In this document: in pieces, positions 17,736-25,395 of the stretch
Position numbering within the stretch: the stretch's first letter is position 1
Layout: every line of letters starts with the position of its first letter
Source of the DNA: Bacillus sp. V3-13
GTDB taxonomy: Bacteria > Bacillota > Bacilli > Bacillales > Cytobacillaceae
Assembly: GCF_002860165.1 (NCBI RefSeq)
Contig: NZ_PGUZ01000082.1
Location: forward strand, 1-37,524
DNA length: 37,524 nt
Direction of reading: 5' to 3'
The notes under the pieces: model-generated
The model's input: only the letters and a program-made list of their open reading frames with translations
Databases searched by the model: none
What the model was told of the DNA's origin: nothing
Translations under genes and position numbers: made by a program

Positions 17736-18251
17736 ATGAATATCCGAACAGAAAAAGCCAGTGATTATAAAGAGGTTTACCAATTAAATTATCTTGCTTT
17801 TGGTGAGAGACAGGATGAATCCAAACTGATCGAAAGAATCCGGTTATCCGGGGAATTTGTTCCGGAATTGTCGATCATCGCAGAAGAAAAAGGAGAAATC
17901 GTCGGCCATATCCTCTTAAGCAAAGCTAAAATAGTGAATCCAAATGAAGATTATGAAGTGATTGTTCTTGCACCTATCGCAGTAAAGCCTGGTTACCAAA
18001 AGAAAGGGATTGGAAGCAAGCTGATGCAGGAAGGGCTGCGAAGATGCAGGAAACTGGGCTACGGATTGGTTTTATTAATCGGCCATCCGGATTATTATCC
18101 TAAATTCGGATTTAAACCGGCGAGAAAGTACGGGTTGGAGTTAAGGCAATTTGATGTCCCCGATGAGGTTTTCATGGTCTGTGAATTGAAGGCCGGGCAA
18201 CTTAATAAAGTTCATGGTGAACTTATTTATCCGGACGCTTTTTTTAGCTGA
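17736..18251 (+). CDS. GNAT family N-acetyltransferase, YhbS-like
   Basis: The 171-residue protein has the GNAT fold. The acetyl-CoA pyrophosphate-binding motif A is APIAVKPGYQKKGIGSKLM (Q/R-x-x-G-x-G/A, about residues 87-105), followed by LIGHPDYYPKFGF, typical of the YhbS (COG3153) branch. The preceding IREAD-like N-terminus (MNIRTEKASDYKEVYQLN) is also typical. The acceptor is not predictable. The ribosome-binding site is weak (TTGAGTGA), and a GTG at 17730 is an alternative start. Confidence 0.8.
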   Translation: MNIRTEKASDYKEVYQLNYLAFGERQDESKLIERIRLSGEFVPELSIIAEEKGEIVGHILLSKAKIVNPNEDYEVIVLAPIAVKPGYQKKGIGSKLMQEGLRRCRKLGYGLVLLIGHPDYYPKFGFKPARKYGLELRQFDVPDEVFMVCELKAGQLNKVHGELIYPDAFFS

Positions 18252-18385
18252 ATACTTGGAGAAGAGAAATGGAAAATAATCTGTATTTGTTTTAAAATCA
18301 ATCTTGATAGAAATAATGTATTTGGTTTCTGAAAACGTGTATGAACGCTGGTTTCATGTGTAGTTCCAATAGGGAGGCCATAATC

Positions 18386-18853
18386 ATGAGCGCTAAAATT
18401 AAGCTTACAAATATTATTGAAGGAATTGATATACAGTTTGATGATACATATACGTTTCTAAATAAAGAGACTGGTGAAGTAATTTCCGTATCTCACGAAA
18501 ACTTCCAGGATGCTGAAGAATTAGACTCATTCGAGAATTTACCCGAATGGCAGCAGGAGGATCTGGAAATTGCGATTGATGTCCTTGGGAATGACGAAAA
18601 ATATATAGAACTTCCAACAAAATATGATATTAATGAATATAGAATTATGGAAGACTTTTGCTATTCAGTACAAGATAAAAGAATACAAGACAGATTATTT
18701 GATGCTATTGATGGAAAAGGTGCCTTTAGGAGATTTAAGAATAAAATTCATGATTTTGGAATTGAGGATCAATGGTATTCCTTTCGAGATGAAGAATTAA
18801 AAAAAATCGCAATCGAATGGTGTCAGCATCATGATCTGCAGTATATCGATTAA
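18386..18853 (+). CDS. UPF0158 family protein
   Basis: The 155-residue acidic cytoplasmic protein matches the UPF0158 family by its C-terminal pattern: IELPTKYDINEYRIMEDFC, then GKGAFRRFKNKIHDFGIEDQWY and FRDEELKKIAIEWC. The ATG at 18386 follows AGGGAGG with a suitable gap; upstream in-frame codons lack a ribosome-binding site. The family has no established function. It stands alone between the GNAT gene and a small alpha-beta protein. Confidence 0.82.
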   Translation: MSAKIKLTNIIEGIDIQFDDTYTFLNKETGEVISVSHENFQDAEELDSFENLPEWQQEDLEIAIDVLGNDEKYIELPTKYDINEYRIMEDFCYSVQDKRIQDRLFDAIDGKGAFRRFKNKIHDFGIEDQWYSFRDEELKKIAIEWCQHHDLQYID

Positions 18854-18929
18854 AGCTGAAATGAGTCGCTTCGAAATCCTATGTTCATTTTGCAAGAGAT
18901 GAAGTAAATTGCAAGGATGGTGGGAGTTT

Positions 18930-19241
18930 GTGTTTGTAAAAGTATACCAGTACCATATTGAAACAGGAAAAGAACAAGAGTTTATTGAAATTCAAGAAAA
19001 AGCAGCAGAGATTTATCGGAAATATGTCGACTTTCATACCGCTTATCTAAAAAGTAATGATGATCCAACTAAATGGATGGAGATAAGCTGGTATGGAAGC
19101 GAGAAAATCTATGAAAAGTCTATTTCCATTATAAATGAGCAAAAAGAAATCCAGGAGCTATACAAGAGATTTCAATCAGTACTTGCGTCAGATAAGCACG
19201 AAATTAGTGAAGAGAATTTTTCACAAATAAAAGAAATTTAA
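18930..19241 (+). CDS. Small protein resembling the dimeric alpha-beta barrel fold
   Basis: The 103-residue product begins FVKVYQYHIETGKEQEFIEIQEKAAEIY and continues with WMEISWYGSEKIYEKSI. This beta-alpha-beta pattern resembles NIPSNAP or ABM-like dimeric barrels, but I cannot name a family. The GTG at 18930 is the most likely start, between AAGGATGG and GGGAG; a TTG at 18909 is possible. It converges with a methyltransferase fragment 12 bp downstream. Confidence 0.6.
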   Translation: MFVKVYQYHIETGKEQEFIEIQEKAAEIYRKYVDFHTAYLKSNDDPTKWMEISWYGSEKIYEKSISIINEQKEIQELYKRFQSVLASDKHEISEENFSQIKEI

Positions 19242-19253
19242 GTTAATCTCTAA

Positions 19254-19706
19254 TTATTTTGTTGCTTGAAACAAAAAACTTTTGCAAGCATTATTTGGCT
19301 CTTTTTCAGGCTCAAAGTCAGCAATCACGCTCACTTTTGAAAAACCAATGCTTTCTAAAATGAGCCGGAATTCTTCTATCCCGTACCAGCGCAATGCGAA
19401 TCGTTGCAATTCGGTTTGGATAAGCCGGCCTTCACGCCACTTTTCATACTTTAAATAAGAGACTGTATATTGGTTGAAAAAATCCGCTTCAACCAGCTTC
19501 TCTTCCACTGTGATCGTGTCATCATTTGGGCAGTTAATCGTTGTTGTTTTTCTCAATTTGCCTAGTTTAAAATCGTTATCAGGCAGAAAGATATCAAGCA
19601 TTAGTCGTCCGCCACGCTCAAGATGGTGATAAAGCTGCCTTAAAGCTTTAATTGATTCAGCGCGTTTTTCAATCAATAAAAATGAACCGCCTGGAATAAT
19701 GATAGA
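19254..19706 (-). pseudogene. 5'-truncated class I methyltransferase
   Basis: The frame encodes the C-terminal two thirds of an S-adenosylmethionine-dependent methyltransferase. From the middle onward it is normal: IIIPGGSFLLIE, LRQLYHHLERGGRLMLDIF (post-motif region) and the end WYGIEEFRLILESIGF. The part with the SAM-binding glycine-rich motif I is missing. Upstream of about 19706 the frame continues only through sequence that belongs to an oppositely oriented gene. A deletion that fused this gene to its neighbour is the simplest explanation. Its product would not bind SAM normally. Confidence 0.72.
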
Positions 19707-19725
19707 CTTTAAGAGGTGACTTATC

Positions 19726-19979
19726 TTGAATACCTTTAATGGGGTTGTGTTCCTCTGGCAACTTAGTTTCTTAACATCTATTATTGCTTTCGTGTTCGGA
19801 ATCATGAAAATGTCATGGATATCCATGATTATTAGCTTTTTCACCTTCCTGCTCATTGCTTATTATTTTTTCGGCGCGAATAATGGCTGGAGGCTGGTTT
19901 TTCTGCTGTACCTGCATTCTTGCTTGTCTGCACTTTTGTCGTATGGAAAAAACAATCAACTAAGGCACCAGATTTGTAG
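19726..19979 (+). pseudogene. Frameshifted small membrane protein gene
   Basis: A TTG start at 19726 with the strong ribosome-binding site AAGAGGTGA (19711-19719) opens a hydrophobic protein. It has helices at about residues 7-25 and 30-48, then FFGANNGWRLVFLL. Near 19905 the coding signal moves to another frame: from 19908 it reads VPAFLLVCTFVVWKKQS and ends in TAG at 19977-19979. In the original frame the sequence continues as polar, unlikely protein to 20121. A one-base deletion near 19905 explains both. The family is not recognised. It abuts the truncated methyltransferase. Confidence 0.6.
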
Positions 19980-20009
19980 GGCTGAGATAAATCAGACTAC
20001 TATGTGGTT

Positions 20010-20051
20010 TACCACCGTTCATTTTCTGAACGGTGGTATTTTAGAGTTTTT
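20010..20051 (+). terminator. Strong hairpin terminator
   Basis: ACCACCGTTCA (20011-20021) pairs perfectly with TGAACGGTGGT (20027-20037) around the loop TTTTC, followed by ATTTTAGAGTTTTTT. It ends the plus-strand gene before it and lies just downstream of the convergent LysE gene. Confidence 0.85.
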
Positions 20052-20093
20052 TAATAGTGTCAGCAGATTAGTTATAATGTCCAGTTTCAGTGA

Positions 20094-20708
20094 TTATTTT
20101 ATAAGAGAAATCCCCAAATAAACCGCGGTCCCCCAAATCACACAGGCTGAAACTTTGTTGATAATCACAAGAAAACGTCCTGATTTCGCCAGCTTGCCTG
20201 TCAGCCGGCCGGTGATGCCGAGACCGAAAAACCATAGCCATGAGATCACGATGCATGCTAATGCGAACACCATTTTTTCAACTCCGGCATATTTTAACGA
20301 ATTTGTCCCGATGACACCGATTGTATCGAGGATGGCATGGGGATTGAGCAGCGATACAGACATCGCAAAGACAATTTATTTTTTCGCTGAAAAGGATTCC
20401 GCCTTTTCCAATTGCCCGCCGCCCGGTTTGCTTTTCCATGTAACAAACCCCATATAGAGCAGGAAAACAATACCGACTGTAAGCAGGATCGTTTCCAGCC
20501 AAAATGATCCGAAAACAACGACGGAAACTCCTAAAACCGCTAATGAAATTAACAAAGTATCACATATCGATGCGGTAATAATCACTGGCAGTACTCTTAT
20601 AAAATTAGGCTGAACGGCTCCTTGATTAAGCACAAATACATTTTGTACTCCTAAAGGGAGAATTAAACCAAATGCTAAAATCATTCCATGAAGAATTGCT
20701 GCTGTCAT
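20094..20708 (-). pseudogene. LysE family amino-acid exporter with an in-frame TAA
   Basis: Read through, the frame gives a 204-codon LysE/ArgO-type exporter: FGLILPLGVQNVFVLNQG at the N-terminus, ICDTLLISLAVLG, FLLYMGFVTWK and the second-half motif AMSVSLLNPHAILDTIGVIG. At 20376-20378, after FSAKK, a TAA stop interrupts it. Both halves are in the same frame, so this is a nonsense change, not a frameshift; a CAA glutamine codon fits the family at this point. The ATG at 20708 follows CGGAGGCG. The MocR-type regulator is divergent, a common arrangement for its target. Unless the stop is read through, the exporter is lost. Confidence 0.85.
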
Positions 20709-20767
20709 TGCCTGCGCCTCCGGTGTAGTAATGTTTTTTATTTTAGTAGATTTATTGAAGGAAGTCT

Positions 20768-20800
20768 CCAACCAATTGGATGGTATTTTACCCAACCAAT
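20768..20800. promoter_or_regulatory. Candidate MocR operator, paired direct repeats
   Basis: CCAACCAAT occurs at 20768-20776 and again at 20792-20800, 24 bp apart, between the divergent exporter and regulator genes. TATAAT for the regulator (20805-20810) begins five bases after the second copy and has no good -35 box. MocR/GabR proteins are known to bind direct repeats, so this is a plausible site. Confidence 0.5.
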
Positions 20801-20836
20801 CGCTTATAATGATAAAAAATGCAGGAGCGTGTCTTT

Positions 20837-22279
20837 ATGTCTGAACAAGAATGGCTTCCCGTTAAAGCTTCGTTCATCCCTCTCCATCAACAAATATACG
20901 AATATATGAAACGAAAAATAATGGCTGGTGAATGGACGGTTGGTACAAGGATACCGCCGCAGCGCACCCTGGCAAAAAGGTTCAAAGTCAATCGAAGTAC
21001 CGTTGTGTTTGCTTTGGGCGAGTTAGCGGCAGATGGATTAATCGAATCAAAAGTAGGCAAAGGAACGGTCGTGATCAATAATAGCTGGAATCTGCTCGCC
21101 TCTGTTCCGCCGCCTGATTGGAATAGTTATGTAAAGTCGGGAGCTTATCATCCCAACATCAGGACGATCCAGGACATTAATGAAGCCGAAAAAAACCCAA
21201 ACATCATCCGGCTTGGGACTGGTGAGCTGTCACCGCAATTGTTGCCTTCTGAGAGGATGAAAGATATTTTCAATTCGTCGAGTACAGTCTCTTTAGGATA
21301 CTCTGAGCCAAAAGGAAATTTATACTTAAGAGAAAGGATCAGCCAATATTTAAAGAAAAAGGGAATCCAGGCTTCGCCTTCATCAATCCTGATTGTTTCA
21401 GGAGGGCTGCAGGGATTGCAATTGATCTCACTCGGATTATTGCACCGCGGTTCAACGATATTCCTTGAGACGCCTTCATACCTTAATTCAATCCAGGTGT
21501 TCCAGTCATCAGGCATGAATTTATTTGGGATTCCCATGAATAACGAAGGGATTATAATCGATTCGCTTGGAAAATTGAAAAGGCAGCATAACGGGGCTTT
21601 GCTTTATACGATCCCATCCTTCCACAACCCGACAGGCATATTAATGTCGGAAAAAAGACGAAATGAGCTATTCAATGTGTGCATGAAAGAAAGGCTGCCG
21701 ATTCTTGAAGATGATGTATACGGAGATTTATGGTTTGATGGCTCTCCGCCAAGTCCGCTAAAAGCGAATGACAGGCAGGGGCTTGTACTATATATGGGAA
21801 GCATGTCCAAGACACTCGGACCGGGATTGCGAATTGGCTGGGTTGTCGGCCCTGAGCCTGTCATCGATCGTTTAGCCGATATTAAAATGCAAACAGATTA
21901 TGGCTCAAGTTCCTTATCCCAATTTGCGGCAGCAGAATGGTTATCAAGCGGTTTATATGAGGAACATGTTGAACAAATAAGGTCTCAGTTAAAATTCCGC
22001 CGGGATTTGACAATTGATATTTTAAATAAGCACTTTCATGAATTGGCAAACTGGACGATCCCGAAAGGCGGTTTTTACATATGGGTCACGATCAAACCCC
22101 CAATTTCATACCGAAAATTATTTGAAGAAGCTTTAAAAAAAGGGATTTTGCTAAACCCGGGAAATGTTTACGACCGAAATGACCAGCAACATCTGCGGCT
22201 TTCCTATTCGTATGCACCGCTCAAAGAATTGAAGAAGGGGTTAATCAGGCTTTCAGAATTGATAAAAGCGCACATATAG
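20837..22279 (+). CDS. MocR family regulator (GntR-aminotransferase fusion)
   Basis: The 480-residue protein joins an N-terminal GntR winged helix (LHQQIYEYMKRKIMAGEW and RTLAKRFKVNRSTVVFAL, residues about 15-75) to a class I aminotransferase-like domain. The latter has SYSEP-like LGYSEPKGNLYLRERI, the PSFHNPTG motif, EDDVYGDLWF and the PLP lysine in MGSMSKTLGPGLRIGW. In this family (GabR, PdxR) PLP with an amino compound usually acts as effector. The ATG at 20837 lies 9 nt after GCAGGAG. The divergent neighbour is a LysE-type exporter, so it probably controls amino-acid export. The gene itself is intact. Confidence 0.92.
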   Translation: MSEQEWLPVKASFIPLHQQIYEYMKRKIMAGEWTVGTRIPPQRTLAKRFKVNRSTVVFALGELAADGLIESKVGKGTVVINNSWNLLASVPPPDWNSYVKSGAYHPNIRTIQDINEAEKNPNIIRLGTGELSPQLLPSERMKDIFNSSSTVSLGYSEPKGNLYLRERISQYLKKKGIQASPSSILIVSGGLQGLQLISLGLLHRGSTIFLETPSYLNSIQVFQSSGMNLFGIPMNNEGIIIDSLGKLKRQHNGALLYTIPSFHNPTGILMSEKRRNELFNVCMKERLPILEDDVYGDLWFDGSPPSPLKANDRQGLVLYMGSMSKTLGPGLRIGWVVGPEPVIDRLADIKMQTDYGSSSLSQFAAAEWLSSGLYEEHVEQIRSQLKFRRDLTIDILNKHFHELANWTIPKGGFYIWVTIKPPISYRKLFEEALKKGILLNPGNVYDRNDQQHLRLSYSYAPLKELKKGLIRLSELIKAHI

Positions 22280-22293
22280 ATTTTCCCAAGGGA

Positions 22294-22325
22294 AAGAAGG
22301 ATAGCCTAACTGACTATCCTTCTCT
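22294..22325. terminator. Bidirectional terminator between mocR and yjcZ
   Basis: AGAAGGATAG (22295-22304) pairs with CTATCCTTCT (22314-22323) around a 9-nt loop. It serves the plus-strand regulator and the minus-strand YjcZ gene. The same stem, almost base for base, occurs at 25218-25252 after another YjcZ gene. Confidence 0.72.
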
Positions 22326-22359
22326 TTAGACTTCTGAACTGATAGTCTATCACTCTTGC

Positions 22360-22455
22360 TTAGTATCCAACAAAAGCAACACCAACGATTATTAACAGGA
22401 TAAACAGAACGACAATCAGAGCAAAGCCTGCTCCATATCCACCACTACCGCCCAT
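22360..22455 (-). CDS. YjcZ family sporulation peptide, copy 1
   Basis: This 31-residue peptide has a short Gly/Tyr-rich head (MGGSGGYGAG) and one transmembrane helix with the family core [15 protein letters not shown]. YjcZ-type peptides are small hydrophobic proteins annotated as sporulation-associated in Bacillaceae. The ATG follows a near-perfect ribosome-binding site AAAGGAGGTG. Its upstream region and terminator are shared with the copy at 25277-25378. Confidence 0.9.
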   Translation of the reverse strand: MGGSGGYGAGFALIVVLFILLIIVGVAFVGY

Positions 22456-22475
22456 AGTGTGCCCACCTCCTTTTT

Positions 22476-22545
22476 TATGAATAGTACATTATATGGGAAA
22501 AATGTTTTTGAGGGTTGGACATCTGTTTAAAGAATAGGGAAAGAG
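22476..22545 (-). promoter_or_regulatory. Conserved upstream block of yjcZ copy 1
   Basis: On the minus strand this region contains CCCATATAATGTACTATTCA, nearly the same as the block before the copy at 25277 (CCCATACAATGTAGTATTCA). Further up TGTCCAACCC is also shared. CATAYAATG resembles a -10 of a mother-cell sigma factor (SigK-like CATA), but the -35 spacing does not fit well. Shared promoter control is likely; the sigma factor is a guess. Confidence 0.5.
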
Positions 22546-22610
22546 GCTTTTTAATTAAGGAAGTACCACCTTTTTCGAGAAAAAAAAGAATCAAACTACC
22601 GCAAAACAAC

Positions 22611-22663
22611 AAAAAAAGAGCCTGGACACCCATGGATTGAAACATCCAGAGTTAGCAGGCCAT
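22611..22663 (-). terminator. Bulged hairpin with T run, minus strand
   Basis: On the minus strand GCCTG and CAGGC close a structure containing the inner stem TGGAT/ATCCA, followed by TCTTTTTTTG. It lies just downstream of the small membrane gene at 22677-22835 and supports that gene being transcribed. Confidence 0.55.
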
Positions 22664-22676
22664 TGTATCTAACATT

Positions 22677-22835
22677 TTATTGTTCGTCGTAAATATCAAA
22701 TAAAAATCGAAACGGGTCATTGCTGTTTTTATTAAGAAAGTTCCTTTTCTTATAGGCTGAAATAGGCAGGGATGCCAAAGCGATAATAGAGAAACACAAA
22801 ATGATTAAAGATAATAGCCCTAAAATTGCAACCAC
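22677..22835 (-). CDS. Small single-helix membrane protein, 52 residues
   Basis: The frame encodes one hydrophobic helix (VAILGLLSLIILCFSIIALA) followed by a basic stretch YKKRNF and a polar acidic tail ending FDIYDEQ. This is the expected topology for a small inner-membrane peptide with a cytoplasmic tail. The GTG at 22835 lies about 10 nt after AAAGGA; a GTG at 22844 in the same frame is too close. A hairpin with a T run follows. I do not recognise the family. Confidence 0.45.
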   Translation of the reverse strand: MVAILGLLSLIILCFSIIALASLPISAYKKRNFLNKNSNDPFRFLFDIYDEQ

Positions 22836-22935
22836 TTTTTCCACGTCCTTTCCATTATCTTTCTACAACTTAAGCGTAAATTATGGAAAGCGTTTCAGGG
22901 CAAGCAAAATTTTCGGAAAGGGAGTGGAATTTGCC

Positions 22936-23057
22936 ATGTAAACATAAAAAGTTGTTTAGGGTCGGGAATTATCTTGCTGCCGCTGCTGATTTACAATACA
23001 GCAGGCGATTATGCTATTTTTGCGTGGCTGCTGATTATGGCGCTCGGTTTTCTGTAA
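22936..23057 (+). pseudogene. Possible broken 39-residue membrane peptide gene
   Basis: GGGAGTGG precedes ATG at 22936, but the next codon is TAA. Removing two bases after that ATG would give a coherent hydrophobic peptide that reads IILLPLLIYNTAG, then FAWLLIMALGFL, and stops at 23055-23057, just before the stop of the convergent gene. The placement of start signal and hydrophobic frame suggests recent inactivation. The evidence is slight. Confidence 0.25.
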
Positions 23058-23062
23058 AATCA

Positions 23063-23272
23063 TCACTTAAATAATGATAATATTGAACGAACCTGATTCA
23101 CCATATTAATACCGTTTGTTATTTTCCCAGCGTGCGACATTATTTTATTTATGCTTCCCGTGGGCCCCTGTCTTGAAGAAGAAATACGTCTCCCTCTGGC
23201 ATTTGAACGCGGTCCAAAAATGTGAAACGGGCCGGAAGTCCTTCGTCTTGCATTACGTGGATAAAATGGCAT
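23063..23272 (-). CDS. Small Arg-rich hypothetical protein
   Basis: This 69-residue protein begins MPFYPRNARRRTSGPFHIFG, is rich in Arg, Gly and Ser, and ends in the amphipathic stretch GKITNGINMVNQVRSILSLF. Basic heads with Pro/Gly followed by such a tail occur in several short sporulation-related proteins of Bacillaceae (YqfQ/VrrA-like), but I cannot assign it. The ATG lies 6 nt after GGAGGTGAAT, a strong ribosome-binding site, which is the main reason to accept it. It sits among YjcZ genes. Confidence 0.6.
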   Translation of the reverse strand: MPFYPRNARRRTSGPFHIFGPRSNARGRRISSSRQGPTGSINKIMSHAGKITNGINMVNQVRSILSLFK

Positions 23273-23824
23273 ATATTCACCTCCAATATAATAACCCAGG
23301 TGCTTACTTACTGGTAATGAACAGAGTATAAAGACATTTGCATGTGAACAAAACTCACTCTTTCCTAATGACTTGCATCCCTTAAAATCGTATTATCTAC
23401 GGTAACCAATATCAAGATGATCAACAACTTAGTTACTGAAGCTTCACCAGCCGAAAATCTTTGAAGTATATTATACAAATCGCTTATGCCTTAATATCAC
23501 AACTTTTGTTGATGATCTTCTTAATAATCTATGAAAAAATAGAATCGGTGATTGTGTTAAATCGACTAAATGATAAAAATTTAAAACATATTCATGGCTT
23601 TAGTGAAAATATCTAATTTTAAGCTTCCAGTGCTGGAAAATTTATTGAGTTTATGATAAGATCTTTTATTTTTCTTTGTGTAGACTACAATGTGATCTCG
23701 CGTGATATCTGGTTGATTCATTTAGTAATATCGGATAAGCGTCCAAGCTTATTTTCCCTTTGGACATAACAATACAGTAGGGTTTAATATTTGCTAATCC
23801 TAAATGAAAAAAGGAGGGGAATTT
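23273..23824. other. 552-bp AT-rich stretch without a gene
   Basis: I see no supported gene in either strand. AAGATGATCAACAA (23414-23427) and TTGTTGATGATCTT (23506-23519) form an imperfect inverted repeat, 13 of 14 matching, 78 bp apart. The end of the stretch must hold the promoter of the YjcZ gene at 23825, which I cannot place securely. Confidence 0.5.
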
Positions 23825-23962
23825 ATGGGCTGCTTTGGTGGATGTGGTTACAGATACGGTGGTGCCCGCTATGGTGCTGCTTCATATGGTGGTGGTTTTG
23901 CACTGATCGTTGTGTTGTTTATTCTATTGATAATCATTGGTGCTGTTTGCTGGGGATATTAA
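23825..23962 (+). CDS. YjcZ family peptide, copy 2 (extended head)
   Basis: The 45-residue peptide has an enlarged Gly/Tyr/Cys head (MGCFGGCGYRYGGARYGAAS) and the family membrane core [19 protein letters not shown]. It carries three cysteines, two in the head and one at the C-terminal end, unlike the other two copies, so disulphide linkage or metal binding is conceivable. The ATG follows AAGGAGGGG. A strong terminator follows at 23992. It is on the opposite strand to its paralogues. Confidence 0.88.
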   Translation: MGCFGGCGYRYGGARYGAASYGGGFALIVVLFILLIIIGAVCWGY

Positions 23963-23991
23963 AGCCATGTGAACTCTAAAATGTTGATAGT

Positions 23992-24029
23992 AAAAACAAC
24001 CTGTTCCCTTTAGGAAACAGGTTGTTTTT
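23992..24029. terminator. Bidirectional terminator
   Basis: CAACCTGTT (23997-24005) pairs with AACAGGTTG (24016-24024), flanked by A and T runs, so it works both for YjcZ copy 2 and for the minus-strand VanW gene. Confidence 0.85.
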
Positions 24030-24078
24030 AACTGTATTTTTCAAGGCAGCTTTCATATTAACCGCGGAAAAAGTTATT

Positions 24079-24975
24079 TCATCTTTTCAAATTAATGGCT
24101 AAAGCAGGGTGGTTTCCCGGGTCATCATTAATTGCATCTGAGGAATAAATCTTGATCATGACCTTGCCTCCTTGTGACTTAGCGCGGATCAGGATCGGTT
24201 GGTTATACTGGTTTTTGAATTGAAAATCAGGACCATACCAACTGACCGTTGCATCCCTTCCAGGTGGGACATAGGGAACCCGCCTGCTATGGGAATAACG
24301 TTGAACAATTTCCATTCCGGCCTTATCCACTGCATTAAATAACGTCGAAGAGACTTGACATATTCCGCCCCCAATTCCTTCGGAAAATTCGCCTTTGACA
24401 ATAACCCGTGCTTTTAAATACCCTCGTTCCGTAGTTCTCTTGCCAACGACGCGATTAAATGAAAACATCTCCCCCGGAAACAATACATGATTGTTAAGAG
24501 CTTCTACGGCCAGGGAGATATTATGTGAACGATTTTTGTTGTTGCTATTAAAATAAGTTTGATATTGGCCTATCTGTTGTTCTCTTATGTTCGAAAGCAA
24601 TTCACTGTCCACTTTTGGGTATATGGAAAGGGTCGGAACTTCTATCTTGGCTGGTCCATTACCGAAAAAATATGTTAAAAATTGATTTGTGAATTCTTGT
24701 TGGTTTAATTTAGATCCGATCTGTTCCTGCACAATATTGTCTTGATCATCGATTATTGCATTCCCCGGCTCCTGATAAACTTGTCGGTCCAATATGTCGA
24801 TAAACTGAGAGTATTTGTAACTGTCGATCATCGGCTGGCCAGGGAAGGGGATCAAAAAATCACTTCGGTTAATGGTGAAAATCGTCTCGCCTTGCTGCGT
24901 AATCATGAGGTCACCTGGATAATTGACAAGTTGCGTGATTAGCAACAGTTTGGTAATCCATATGAATTTCATCAT
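24079..24975 (-). CDS. VanW-domain protein
   Basis: The 298-residue protein has an N-terminal hydrophobic segment (FIWITKLLLITQLV), a middle part of unknown fold, and a C-terminal VanW domain. The domain shows LNNHVLFPGEMFSFNRVVG and the family hallmark GIGGGICQVSSTLFNA, then SHSRRVPYVPPGRDATV. VanW proteins occur in vancomycin-resistance clusters and, more widely, in Gram-positive cell-envelope or spore proteins such as YoaR; the activity is unknown. No other van genes are present, so resistance should not be inferred. The ATG at 24975 lies 8 nt after GGGAGG. Confidence 0.85.
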   Translation of the reverse strand: MMKFIWITKLLLITQLVNYPGDLMITQQGETIFTINRSDFLIPFPGQPMIDSYKYSQFIDILDRQVYQEPGNAIIDDQDNIVQEQIGSKLNQQEFTNQFLTYFFGNGPAKIEVPTLSIYPKVDSELLSNIREQQIGQYQTYFNSNNKNRSHNISLAVEALNNHVLFPGEMFSFNRVVGKRTTERGYLKARVIVKGEFSEGIGGGICQVSSTLFNAVDKAGMEIVQRYSHSRRVPYVPPGRDATVSWYGPDFQFKNQYNQPILIRAKSQGGKVMIKIYSSDAINDDPGNHPALAINLKR

Positions 24976-25217
24976 TAAGGATACCTCCCCAATTCATATT
25001 TTTTAGCACTGTTATTATTATTTCGCTTAACCTATAGTCTCTGCAGGAGTATCCTTGGGTATAGCTATATATAATGGATTCATCCTTTGTTTGTAAGCTT
25101 ATAATGCCGACAGAATGATTTTGGTCATTTGTGTCATTAAAAAACCCTTTTTTTATATTTCCCACATATCTTTTATTTATTGTTATTTTGAAAAATCGAA
25201 GTAAATTGAATGTAAAG

Positions 25218-25255
25218 CAACGAAGGATAGCCTATTCGACTATCCTTCGTTGTGC
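25218..25255 (-). terminator. Terminator of yjcZ copy 3
   Basis: CAACGAAGGATAG (25218-25230) pairs perfectly over 13 bp with CTATCCTTCGTTG (25240-25252). Stem core and loop start (CCTA) are the same as in the hairpin at 22294-22325. Confidence 0.75.
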
Positions 25256-25276
25256 ACTTAAGCAATAGGAAGTGTA

Positions 25277-25378
25277 TTAATATCCACCACCAACGAACGC
25301 AACACCAACAATGATTAGAAGGATAAACAAAACGACGATGAGAGCAAAACCTGCTCCGTATCCGTAATTTTCACCCAT
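25277..25378 (-). CDS. YjcZ family sporulation peptide, copy 3
   Basis: The 33-residue peptide reads [10 protein letters not shown] followed by the membrane core [20 protein letters not shown]. From YGAG to VAFVG it is identical to copy 1. The ATG has an AAGGAGGTGG ribosome-binding site. Together with a matching upstream block and terminator this suggests duplication of the whole unit. Confidence 0.9.
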   Translation of the reverse strand: MGENYGYGAGFALIVVLFILLIIVGVAFVGGGY

Positions 25379-25395
25379 ATTAAGTCCACCTCCTT

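Noticed and set aside
23116-23331. Plus-strand frame of 71 codons
   Set aside because: It is the complement of the Arg-rich gene at 23063-23272, which has a far stronger start signal.
24079-24975. Vancomycin-resistance gene
   Set aside because: VanW-domain proteins are common in spore formers, and no vanHAX, vanRS or vanY genes are nearby.
24911-25165. Minus-strand frame of 84 codons upstream of and overlapping the VanW gene
   Set aside because: There is no ribosome-binding site at its GTG start, and it overlaps the VanW start region in another frame. Parts look faintly protein-like, so a decayed gene is possible, but I cannot support it.
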